This document shows positions 32,088 through 41,480 of a stretch of DNA of 64,000 bases, piece after piece. The notes beneath the pieces were generated by a model, which ran no database searches, was not told where the DNA came from, and was given only the letters and a program-made list of their open reading frames with translations. The stretch is taken from assembly GCA_032164295.1 (NCBI GenBank), contig JAJHTX010000008.1:1612001-1676000 (forward strand), written 5' to 3'. This stretch comes from Inonotus obliquus. Lineage: Eukaryota; Basidiomycota; Agaricomycetes; Hymenochaetales; Hymenochaetaceae. Both the position numbers and the translations under genes were made by a program. Within the stretch, counting starts at the first letter, position 1, and the number at the start of each line of letters is the position of its first letter.

Positions 32088-34821
32088 ATGTCTCAAAAAT
32101 TGAACTATATTATCCTCCTAGGAACCTACACCAGTAGTAAAGGCTTTTTTACCAACAATCATGTAAATGATGAAGTTTATCTCATGTTATATAAGGTGAG
32201 CTTTCTTTGATTCATGATAGTAGCCCACTATTCTCACACAACAGTATGAAGCTGATGGTGGATGTGGCGAACAATGAGGATGAAACTGAAGTAGCTGCAC
32301 TAATAAAGAAAGCTGAGCATAGAAACATGTTGCGACATCTAAATGTGCTGGGCAAGAAGGTTATGGACAAGAAAGTATTCAGAACAAACGACTGTAATAA
32401 TAATATGATACATTTGACAGTTAAGGTAAATCAGACAGGTGAGTAGGTCAGGCATGAGTGATTCATCATTGTTGAGTGGATTAACCAGATTGGCAGAGGC
32501 AGCAGCATCTTCTAATGCAATCCCACCCAGAGAAGAACTGTTCGTTGTCTACATGCTAGCAGGCTCTGACTCTTGTCCCTCACTAATTGAAATTTTGAGG
32601 GCTGAGAGTGTCAAAAAGCTGAGAGATGAGATCTGTACCCATGTTGATTTTAAAGAATATATCAGACAGCAGAAACTTTACCTGTACGAGGTCAGCTCTT
32701 CTCTATTTTGTTGGTGCTCTCCCATATTTACATACTTATTCAGTGCGGAACGATACGAATGCTACCTAAGCAACCTGATAGAACAGAAGACCCCATGGAG
32801 AAGTGTTATAAGGAAGTTAATGATTGGCTTTGTGGAAAGAAAGCTTAGGATGTCATGTTCATCCAATTACATTTAGAAAGCTATTTCAAAAATGGACCAT
32901 CACCTCTAGATGGCACTATAGACGTCATTGTCGTAACTGATTCACGTATGCTCCAGCATTATGTGCATCTTCTGAAATAAACTATGTGTTCTGCAGTTTT
33001 GAAAGACATTTGTTGTTCCTGACAACTTGAAGTCTGACTCGCTGATCAAACAACTCATATTTTCTGTAAACTGCCCCATTTCTACTGCGGATTGGTATTC
33101 TATTGCCCAATAGAACAGCTTCGATACATGCAGTGAACTCCCAAATTTTATCAGAATTATCGTGAAAAAGCCGAGATGTAAGCCAGATAGCAATGGTAAT
33201 ACTTTTTCAATGCATTGATTTTTATAGTCACTCACTATCTATGTAGTCTTTGTGGTTTTCAATACGGAGGCAGTCGAAGTGGTTCTTCGCAACATCTTGA
33301 GCAATGCAAGTGACATGCTTCCTTATACGAATTGGTATCTTAAGATCCTGCATTACTTAAGTGCATTTGCTTTGGAGAGATCATCTTGGCCAGTGGGAAA
33401 ACTGACAGAGCACAAAGCATATGCTATTATGCTCAGGAGCTTCAAGAGATATTGGATGGACCAAGTTGAAGGCGCAGAATGCATGTTGTAAGTGACCTTT
33501 CAATATCTCTGTCTATATATAATTTCATTTTCTGTAGCCGGAATGAGTTGAAATTCCCAGTCCTCACCGAGGAATTTGTTGATGGGAGATCTCGAGAACT
33601 TCACAAGTACTGGCCTCAACCTGATGCCACCTTCTTGAAGAACAGCTTTTCTTGTTTCTTAGTTGTGATTGACTCGCTCAATTATGGCAAAGATAACTAT
33701 TGTCTATGTGTCCAAGCAGCATGCGCACTGCATGTTGCATCTCAACTGCGAAAGGATAATCCAGATGGTGTCAGGAATAAATCGCTTTTCCTCATGGCCG
33801 CATACTTCACCAAGGACTAAGAAATATATTATTACTTCTTTTTCTTTGATGATAAAACCAAGAATGTGCATTCTCAAGCAAAACATTTTGAGAGCATGAA
33901 CTAAGTATTTGTTCTCCAGGTCCTTTGAAACAAAAGAACATACCACGTAAAAGATTCCCATGAATTAACAAGTTTTCTCAAAGAGTTCTACAATTACTTA
34001 AGGTATGTGGAAGATTACGATGACCTTGGTGACAATTAACAAGTTTCCTCAAAGAGTTCTACAATTACTCAAGGTATGTGGAAGATTACAATGACCTTGG
34101 TGACAAGAGACAAACTATTAACACTATTACCGAGAAGATTGACGGAGACGTCCAAAAGAGCCTTCATACCAAGGATGTCAACCGAGGAAGAGGCAGCACA
34201 AAGCGAAAGGGTCTCAACACAGATTAAGGTCCCAATGCAGGAATACACCCTGCCTTGACTATCGCCCTTCAGGCAGCAGGCTTTGTGGTTGGGACGCAAA
34301 ACAACGGCTGTGATCGGTTTGAACCCATTGTCAAAGTAAGTGTCTTAACAATTCTACCTGTGATTGTGAGGTTAAAAGTTAAGTTCAGTTACCAGATAAT
34401 CTGGTAGAGGCAACAGCTCCCAACAGGGAAGTAATCATCGCAAAACTTTCTTGCAAGTACTCCGAAGAGCTCTCTCTCCTTTAGGAGCTGTCGCACCTGA
34501 AGTCTCCACACAATCATGTTATCCCCCTTCTCAAGACAGTCAAGTCGATTTTAGGGCCATCAATTATCCTTCCAAGTGAATTGTTCCTGTCTTCCGGCTA
34601 TTTGCTAGGGGATCATCTCAAAAATGAATCTGTAAGACTATATCACGAGCTAGTCGAAGGTGTGGCATTCTTTCATAGGCAGAAGATTGCACACTTGGAT
34701 ATCAAATCTGGAAATCTTGTCTACAGTTTCAAGTCCGATCGTCTTTACATCATTGACTTTGATCTCGCCATGTGGTGCAATGATGTAGAGGACATAGTTG
34801 AGATCTCCTGCAGGACCCCAG
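32088..34821 (+). pseudogene. Decayed Crinkler-like header plus kinase gene (left part)
   Basis: Remains of a large multi-exon gene in an AT-richer stretch. Pieces in order: a possible ubiquitin-like header (32088-32200, KLNYIILLG; 32243-32436 ending MIHLTVKVNQ); a second header-like piece (32439-32690, IEILRAESVKKLRDEI, QQKLYLYEV); a middle domain (33252-33488 joined to 33538-33820); and the N-lobe and catalytic loop of a protein kinase (34319-34821: HLDIKSGN, then DFD in place of DFG). In-frame stops occur at 32846-32848, 34225-34227 and 34482-34484. A chromovirus cuts the kinase at 34821. The header reading is by pattern similarity to Crinkler (CR) effectors and is tentative; the kinase part is clear. 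Confidence 0.6.
33963..34104 (+). repeat. 71-bp tandem duplication
   Basis: Two adjacent 71 bp copies (33963-34033 and 34034-34104) differ at a few positions. They lie inside the decayed kinase gene and repeat a segment that would encode QRVLQLL...YVEDY-like sequence. Confidence 0.85.
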
Positions 34822-35272
34822 TGTTACGCCTTGCGCAGTCAGAGACATCGATCACGGGACCAGAGACGTCGACGAGCAAGAAGACGAGCTACCACTTAAT
34901 CACAAGAGACCGGAGTCTGCGACGAAGGTGATAGTACTAGATTTAGCGTCTATATAATATACAAGGAGGTTATGACTTACCTGCGACGAAGGTGATAGTA
35001 CTAGAACAAGAGAGTGAAGAGATGATCACTCTCTGGTCCAGCCTTATATACACAGACGTCGCGGGAAAGCTTTACATAAACTGTACAGTATAAACAAAGA
35101 CAAACAGAAACAAAGGAAGAAAGGGAAATGACAGGATAAAGTTGTTATAGATTGTGATTAGCTAAGCCAGTAGGGATTAATTGAAAGAACGTGGTTAAAA
35201 TGAAGGTAAATATGCATCGACGAATAGAAAGAAAGGCCGTATGAGGAAAAAAAGGAAAAAGACGTCGTAACA
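34822..35272 (-). repeat. Chromovirus 3' LTR
   Basis: 451 bp, matching 40859-41309. A direct repeat (CTGCGACGAAGGTGATAGTA, near 34917 and 34980) lies inside each LTR, possibly regulatory. Confidence 0.95.
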
Positions 35273-38200
35273 TCACCCCCCCCTTAAGGTTGGGCGACCC
35301 GACCAACCGTTGGTTCGATCCGGTTCGGTGTAGCGGAAAATCGGTTTGAACGTTGAGAGACCTAAACGCGCGACGAGAACCCGAGGGGCCCCTGGATGTA
35401 GCTTGTAGAAGTCGTCGATAGCCTCATTAGAATTAGGGACGAGGTTATCGCAGGGTTCCCAGGTAGTTTCATCGTAGCCCTTCCAGCGAACGAGGAATTG
35501 AAGCTTTCCTCGATGTTCGCGCGAGTCTAGAATTTCTTCGACTTCGTACTCTTCCTCACCGTCGACGAGTTCTGGCGGAGGTGGAGGTGGTTTCTTCTGT
35601 CCTTCGAACGACGGCTCGACGTATGGTTTAAGGAGTACTTCGTTGAAGACGGGATGCACCTTTCTCCATGTCTTGGGCAGTTTAAGTTTGTACGCAGCTG
35701 CGCCAACCTTTTCCATAACGTCGAAAGGACCGTACCATTTGTCCGCGAATTTCCGAGTGGGTCTGACCGTTGTGATGTTTCGTCCGTCCAGCATAACCTT
35801 ATCTCCGACCTGATATTCAACGACGTCGGTTGCCTGTCGATCGTGTGCTCTTTTCATTGCATCGTTTGCCTTTTCAAGGTTTTCTTTTGCTTGAGCGTGT
35901 GCCTCCTTGAGTTCTTTGGCAAATTCCTCAGTTGACAGGTTGCTCGACGTCGTATGGATCGTCCCTGGATTAAGGGGATTGAGGCCCGTATTGATGAAGA
36001 AAGGAGACATCTTTGTCGACGAATGTTCCTGATTGTTGTAAGCGAACTCCGCAAGCGCTAGCCATTCAGACCAATCCGACTGTCGATGGTTAACGTACAT
36101 TCTTAGGTACAATTCGAGTTCTTGATTAACTCGCTCTGTCTGTCCGTCAGTCTGAGGATGATAGGCCGTCGACGGATTTCCTTCGATATGAAGAAGCTTG
36201 TAAAGCTCTTTCATGAAGTCCGCATCAAATTGGGGACCTCGGTCATGGACGATCTTTTTGGGGAGTCCGTGTAGCCTGAAGACATGATCCCTGTAGAGCC
36301 TTGCCGTTCCTTGAGCCGTTATCTTCGTCGTCGTCGGTATCGCGTGTATTTGTTTTGAAAATTTGTCGACGATGACGCAGATCGCGTTGTAACCGTTTGA
36401 CTCAGGGAGTTCACCAATGAAATCCACGGATATCGTCTGCCACGGACCTTTGGGGACGTCGTGTGGATGTAGGGTACGCCGCTTTGGTTGTCTAGACGGT
36501 TTAGTCCTTTGGCAAACGTCGCAACCCTTAACGTACTTGACAACATCTTGGATTAGTCCAGGCCACCAATACTTTTGACCGATGGACCTCCAAGTCTTGG
36601 TTTGGCCTGGGTGACCTGCTAGCGGCGAGTCGTGATACTCCTTTAAGACGTCTCCGATCAGTTCGATCGGTACGACGAGTCGACCGTCCATCCTGGGCTC
36701 CAGTCCTTCGCTTGCATCCTTGATCCGTTGTTCCAATTTCGTTCGCGTCGTTTCTACGACAGCCCTAGCCCTGAACCATTCCTCTCTTAACAGCATCAGC
36801 CCCTGGTTGTCCTCCTTTCCTTCGTCGTAGTCATACCGACGGGAGAGAGCGTCTGCCTTTGTCATGGTTGTACCCGGTTTGTGAACGAACGTGAGATCGA
36901 ATTCCGACAAGAACAAGGACCAACGAGCTTGTCGACGATTCAGATCTTGCGGCTTCCTAAAGTACGTTAGGTTCGCATGATCTGTCCAAAGTTCGATGGG
37001 GTGTTTTGCGCCTAGGAGGTATTGCCTCCATTCTGTCAATGCTTGGACGACTGCAAGAAGCTCTTTGTCGTAGATCTGGTAATTTCGTTCGGCCGGCGAC
37101 AACGTTTGGGACCTGTAGGCGATTACCTTCCACACGCCCTCCTGCTTCTGGAGTAAGACACCTCCAGTCGCAAAGTCCGATGCGTCGGTCTCTACTCGGA
37201 ACGGATTGTCATCGTTCGGGATCGCTAGGACGGGAGCGCTGGTCAACCTTTGTTTGATTTCTTCAAAGGCTGCCTGCTCCTGTGGAGTCCATTCCCATGC
37301 GACGTCTCCGGTTAGACGAGTGAGTGGCTTGACGACAGCACTGTAACCTTTGACGAACCGTCGAAGCCAATTGCCGAGCCCAAGAAACTGTTGTAGCTGT
37401 TTCTTGTTTTTTGGAACGGGCCATTCGGCGACTGCGTCGATTTTTGTAGGGTCCATGCGTACTTCACCATTACCGAGGATGTATCCGAGGAACTTCACCG
37501 TTGACACTTCGAACTCACACTTCGTCGACTTCAGATACAGCTTGTGCTCCCTCAGCACGCTGAGTACCTGTTTGACTAGCCGTCGGTGTTCTTCGACATT
37601 TTCCGAGAAGATGAGGATATCGTCGAGGTAAATAACGATCTTTCCTTGTCCGATCAGGTCTCTGAAGATGTGATTGACGAACGTCTGGAAGGTGGCCGGC
37701 GCGTTGCACAAGCCGAAGAACATGACGGTGGGTTCGAAAAGTCCCTCGTTCGTTCTAAAGGCCGCCTTCCATTCGTCACCTTCTCTGATGCGGATATTAT
37801 AGTACCCCCATCTGACGTCAAGTTTCGAGATAACCTTAGCCGTTTTGACCTTGTCGACAAGTTCACCAATGAGCGGTAGAGGATATTTGTTTTTAATCGT
37901 TCCTTCGTTGAGCTTCCTGTAATCTTGGATAGCTCTTAACGAACCATCGGCTTTCTTGATGAAGAAGAAAGGGGATGACATAGGAGACGACGATTCACGT
38001 ATACGTCCTGACTTGAGATTTTCGTCGATGAAAGCACGTAGTTCTTCGCGTTCCTTCACACTCAAGGGGTAGACCTTACAATCGGACGGTCTAAAGTCCG
38101 GTTTCAAGTCGATGACGTGGTCCCACACTCTATGCTCGGGTAACCGCTCAAAGTTTTCTTCGCTGAAAACGTCGTAGTACTCCCTTAAATACGGTAACTC

Positions 38201-38791
38201 CGACGATGGTCTACGCTGAGGAATGACGTAACGGGCCTTAGGAACATCGTGTTGTTTACAAGACGTCGGGCATTTGTCGAAGTTGATGTGTCCACACCTC
38301 CAATCAATCGACGGGTTGTGTTTGCTCAACCACGAATAGCCCAGGAATAGATTCGACGTCGAGATCGTAAGAACGGGCAGGCGTATCCTTTCCTCATGAT
38401 TCTCAATTCGAAGGTTTAGCTCGACGTATTGCGTCATCTTGCCTCCTTCATTTGGTGTTCCATCAGCATTCATGACGTTAGTCGCAGTCGGGAGTTTCAG
38501 CGTCGGGATTTGATATCTTTCGACAAAACCTGCGTCGATATACGAGTCTGTACAACCCGAGTCTATCAACGCATGGGCATCTAATACTCTTCCATTATCC
38601 AGGATTATGTCGATATAAAGGTCCAGCTCGTCTCGAGCCTTCGCTATAGTTTCCTCATTTATCTTTCTGACGATTGGGCCTTTGACGAGTTCGTCGAGGA
38701 GAAGCTCAAAGTCGTCATTGTCGGATTCATTTTCTTCAAACGGTTCGCCTTCGATCTGATTTTTTAATTCGCCAATTTTATCTGCAGACAT
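35273..38791 (-). CDS. Chromovirus Pol with chromodomain
   Basis: 1,172 codons from the Met at 38791; the stop TGA abuts the LTR, so the purine tract also encodes the last residues. Order: aspartic protease (HALIDSGCTDSYID), reverse transcriptase (catalytic YLDD in IVIYLDDILIFS), RNase H (ETDASDFATGGVLLQ), integrase (HHCC zinc region LAGHPGQTKTWRSI ... CDVCQRTKP; core DFIGELPESNG, GPQFDADFM), then a chromodomain near the C-terminus (YEVEEILDSREHRGK, FLVRWKGYDETTWEP). Chromodomains of such elements bind methylated histone tails and direct integration to silent chromatin. The frame is open upstream of 38791 past the Gag stop and lies in the -1 phase relative to Gag, so a -1 frameshift product is likely. 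Confidence 0.95.
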   Translation of the reverse strand: MSADKIGELKNQIEGEPFEENESDNDDFELLLDELVKGPIVRKINEETIAKARDELDLYIDIILDNGRVLDAHALIDSGCTDSYIDAGFVERYQIPTLKLPTATNVMNADGTPNEGGKMTQYVELNLRIENHEERIRLPVLTISTSNLFLGYSWLSKHNPSIDWRCGHINFDKCPTSCKQHDVPKARYVIPQRRPSSELPYLREYYDVFSEENFERLPEHRVWDHVIDLKPDFRPSDCKVYPLSVKEREELRAFIDENLKSGRIRESSSPMSSPFFFIKKADGSLRAIQDYRKLNEGTIKNKYPLPLIGELVDKVKTAKVISKLDVRWGYYNIRIREGDEWKAAFRTNEGLFEPTVMFFGLCNAPATFQTFVNHIFRDLIGQGKIVIYLDDILIFSENVEEHRRLVKQVLSVLREHKLYLKSTKCEFEVSTVKFLGYILGNGEVRMDPTKIDAVAEWPVPKNKKQLQQFLGLGNWLRRFVKGYSAVVKPLTRLTGDVAWEWTPQEQAAFEEIKQRLTSAPVLAIPNDDNPFRVETDASDFATGGVLLQKQEGVWKVIAYRSQTLSPAERNYQIYDKELLAVVQALTEWRQYLLGAKHPIELWTDHANLTYFRKPQDLNRRQARWSLFLSEFDLTFVHKPGTTMTKADALSRRYDYDEGKEDNQGLMLLREEWFRARAVVETTRTKLEQRIKDASEGLEPRMDGRLVVPIELIGDVLKEYHDSPLAGHPGQTKTWRSIGQKYWWPGLIQDVVKYVKGCDVCQRTKPSRQPKRRTLHPHDVPKGPWQTISVDFIGELPESNGYNAICVIVDKFSKQIHAIPTTTKITAQGTARLYRDHVFRLHGLPKKIVHDRGPQFDADFMKELYKLLHIEGNPSTAYHPQTDGQTERVNQELELYLRMYVNHRQSDWSEWLALAEFAYNNQEHSSTKMSPFFINTGLNPLNPGTIHTTSSNLSTEEFAKELKEAHAQAKENLEKANDAMKRAHDRQATDVVEYQVGDKVMLDGRNITTVRPTRKFADKWYGPFDVMEKVGAAAYKLKLPKTWRKVHPVFNEVLLKPYVEPSFEGQKKPPPPPPELVDGEEEYEVEEILDSREHRGKLQFLVRWKGYDETTWEPCDNLVPNSNEAIDDFYKLHPGAPRVLVARLGLSTFKPIFRYTEPDRTNGWSGRPTLRGG

Positions 38792-38883
38792 CGCATCTAA
38801 TAATTGTACATCTGACGAATTATAATTTACTGGGGATCGAAGTGAAAGGTCCGATAAACCTAAGCCAGCGACACCGACGTCGT

Positions 38884-40281
38884 CTACTGGCTGACCGAAA
38901 AATCCTCGTCGTCGGGATTACTTTCTTCGACGACGGCTTCCTCTTGCAAACGACGAGCCGCCGCTGCCCCTGCCGCTTCTACGTCGGCGTCCGCGAATAA
39001 AACTTCACGAAGCAGTTCCTTCGCCTGCTCGGATAATTCGGCGACGACCGCACGAACTTGTTGTTTGGTTGTCGGCGTCGGACAATTCGCAGAGATGTGA
39101 CCTTGTTTGCCACACTGGAAGCACCTTCCTTCGTGACGAAGTCGTCGAAGGACGTCCTGCATCGGTTCGCCTTGGCCCCCGAAGGTAATTCCCGTTGCAT
39201 CCTTTCTATCGCCGCGCGACGGGTCGAACAGGGCCGGCTGTTGTGGTGCCGGTGGGTGGGCTTGTCGACGCGGTAGTGGTTGCGTCGGTGCCTTCTGGTT
39301 ACGCAGTTGGCGAACTTCGCGCTCGTTCGCGTCAAACATGATGGCATACCCCTTCATCGTGTCATAATCCGTCGGCTTCACTGGAAGGCGAATGATCGCT
39401 GTTGCTACTTCTTCCCGAAGAGCCTTCTTTAGCTGCGGAAGTACAACGTTGACGTCCGTCGTCTTAACTCCTGCTTGGCTCATTGCGATCTCGAAATTGG
39501 CAAGGAAGACACCGGCGTCGGCGTTTCCTTGGCGCATTTCCGTCCACCGAGTGTACGCTCGGTCCTTCTCGCCAGGGTCCTTAAAGGACTGGTCGATCTT
39601 TTCAAGGAACTTCTTAAAGGTGTCGACAATCGTTATCGCACCCTGGTCATTTGTTATTCCGTCGTAGTAGTTTTGAGCCCACGTCGACGCTGTGCCTTCC
39701 TTCATGTACGACAGCACGAAAGAGATCTTCTTCTTGTCGTTGACGAAGATCGAGCCAGTATCGTCGGCGCTAATGTACGCCAAACATTCTCGACGGAATC
39801 GGAGGTAGTCTTTGCCTCCAGTGAAAGGCGACGGCGGTGCGATCCCAAGATCTTTCATCGTCGACTGTTTAGGCGCTTGTCTTTGTTGTGCAGACATTGC
39901 CGCCGCAACTAAAGCGGCGAAGTCCTGGATCTGTTGGGCAGTGAGGGATGACGTCGTAGTTTGAGGGTTCGTCATGGTTCGTGTCAATCCAAAGGCGGTC
40001 GATGTCGAGGGTAGAGACGGCGACGGGGGAATGGGAGATTGGGGAGGCGGAGTAGGAGCGGCTGTCAGTGGTGACGGATTTCTCGGTTTCCACCTGAAGG
40101 TTTTTGTATGTTCGTCGTTGTCCCACGACACCCAAGACTTGCTAGTCGGCGACCACCAGGAATCGAACTTATTGCCTTGTTTGTCGGTGACTGTAACGTT
40201 GTCCTGCTCGTCGACGACGGAGTTGGAGGGGAGCGCCGCTAACTGCTCTTGTGTTAAAGGCAGTTTGTCAATGTCGACGGG
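38884..40281 (-). CDS. Chromovirus Gag
   Basis: The open frame is 466 codons. The first Met in frame is at 39975 (MTNPQTTTSSLTAQQ), so the true N-terminus is uncertain. It contains a capsid-like helical region (DYLRFRRECLAYI ... YYDGITNDQ) and one zinc knuckle, CFQCGKQGHISANC. The 3' end reads GAT TTT TCG ... TAG, and the -1 frame (TTC GGT CAG) leads into Pol, so the T run near 38901-38905 is a plausible slip site. Sequence upstream of the first Met in this frame still reads protein-like (SWWSPTSKSWVSWDND), which suggests translation begins further upstream or that a frame has been broken. Confidence 0.85.
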   Translation of the reverse strand, partial: PVDIDKLPLTQEQLAALPSNSVVDEQDNVTVTDKQGNKFDSWWSPTSKSWVSWDNDEHTKTFRWKPRNPSPLTAAPTPPPQSPIPPSPSLPSTSTAFGLTRTMTNPQTTTSSLTAQQIQDFAALVAAAMSAQQRQAPKQSTMKDLGIAPPSPFTGGKDYLRFRRECLAYISADDTGSIFVNDKKKISFVLSYMKEGTASTWAQNYYDGITNDQGAITIVDTFKKFLEKIDQSFKDPGEKDRAYTRWTEMRQGNADAGVFLANFEIAMSQAGVKTTDVNVVLPQLKKALREEVATAIIRLPVKPTDYDTMKGYAIMFDANEREVRQLRNQKAPTQPLPRRQAHPPAPQQPALFDPSRGDRKDATGITFGGQGEPMQDVLRRLRHEGRCFQCGKQGHISANCPTPTTKQQVRAVVAELSEQAKELLREVLFADADVEAAGAAAARRLQEEAVVEESNPDDEDFSVSQ

Positions 40282-40534
40282 TTAGAGGCGTCCACAGCTC
40301 GTAGATGCGGACGGTCGGTACCCAGGTAATGAGCGCGCGATGGAAGTGACCGACAACCTCAGAATAAGCTCCGACTTCGAAAGGAACAAGATGATCGTTA
40401 TCGTCGAGGTAGTAACCGACGATCGCGTAGGTGGGGTAACACTCGAGAAACCCGATATACTCACGGAGGGAACGTGGTACACCGGACATGTAACGTCGAT
40501 CGACTCGACGCTCAGATAGCACGTGAACTCTCAC
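40268..40534 (-). other. Upstream frame in chromovirus leader
   Basis: 88 codons beginning MRVHVLSERRVDRRYMSG and ending ELWTPLTRRH, overlapping the 5' end of the Gag frame in the +1 relation. The residues look like real protein (YPTYAIVGYYLDDNDH). It may be the original Gag N-terminus separated by a one-base shift, or an independent upstream frame. Confidence 0.35.
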
Positions 40535-40858
40535 GTCGTCTCAGGGGGTTCAGCAACACTTCGACAAACGACTTTCCAACGAAACGTATCCGCAAGACAC
40601 TACTGGGCTTTCTTGCCGCAAGCGACAACCGACGGTAGCGTTGTCAGAGAGAGGTGTCTAAGTCAAACGTCGAGTAAGGACGTGGGACGACACTTCACCA
40701 ACAATAGGTATACGATCGTCTCAGGGGTCTGACGACTATCCACTGACCAACGTCGACAACGAGAGAAACAGAGGTGGAACGGAGGATGTCAGAGACACGT
40801 ACGAGTTTGTTGTTTTAACGTCGACAACAACGACACGAGTTAAGAGACTCTCTTGTTA

Positions 40859-41309
40859 TGTTACGCCTTGCGCAGTCAGAGACGTCGATCACGGGACCAG
40901 AGACGTCGACGAGCAAGAAGACGAGCTACCACTTAATCACAAGAGACCGGAGTCTGCGACGAAGGTGATAGTACTAGATTTAGCGTCTATATAATATACA
41001 AGGAGGTTATGACTTACCTGCGACGAAGGTGATAGTACTAGAACAAGAGAGTGAAGAGATGATCACTCTCTGGTCCAGCCTTATATACACAGACGTCGCG
41101 GGAAAGCTTTACATAAACTGTACAGTATAAACAAAGACAAACAGAAACAAAGGAAGAAAGGGAAATGACAGGATAAAGTTGTTATAGATTGTGATTAGCT
41201 AAGCCAGTAGGGATTAATTGAAAGAACGTGGTTAAAATGAAGGTAAATATGCATCGACGAATAGAAAGAAAGGCCGTATGAGGAAAAAAAGGAAAAAGAC
41301 GTCGTAACA
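40859..41309 (-). repeat. Chromovirus 5' LTR
   Basis: 451 bp partner of 34822-35272, followed by the target duplication CCCAG at 41310-41314. Confidence 0.95.
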
Positions 41310-41480
41310 CCCAGAGTGGGGTGCTCTGGAAATTATTCTTGATGACGACAAGCTGCCGCATGTGTTCAGCCCTATAAAGGCAGATCTATGGTCCTGCGGC
41401 AAGGTTCTCAGACACATTCTCAAGCAGACCTACTTGACAGACAAAGTTGTTGCATTGCTCTTTGAGTTACTTATAGACAG
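41310..41480 (+). pseudogene. Decayed kinase gene (right part)
   Basis: This continues the kinase of 34319-34821 in frame after the target duplication. EWGALEIILDDDKLPHVF is followed by the kinase helix-F motif (KADLWSCGKV) and a helical stretch ending near LLFELLI. The sequence then loses coding character near 41480, so the far end of the C-lobe is missing or unrecognisable. Confidence 0.8.

Larger units (their letters stand above)
34822..41309 (-). mobile_element. Ty3/Gypsy chromovirus
   Basis: A complete 6,488 bp element read on the minus strand. Two 451 bp LTRs (34822-35272 and 40859-41309) begin TGTTACGCC and end GTAACA. I noticed one substitution between them (near 34848), so the insertion is recent. 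A target duplication CCCAG lies at 34817-34821 and 41310-41314. The purine tract (minus strand of the C run from 35274) abuts the 3' LTR. Gag, protease, RT, RNase H, integrase and a C-terminal chromodomain are present. The element interrupts the P+1 region of a protein kinase: residues ...SCRTP on the left continue as EWGALEII on the right once it and one duplication copy are ignored. Confidence 0.96.

Noticed and set aside
40537..40858. Chromovirus leader considered as an extra gene
   Set aside because: Only short frames; it is the untranslated leader next to the 5' LTR, with many CGTCGAC-type words.
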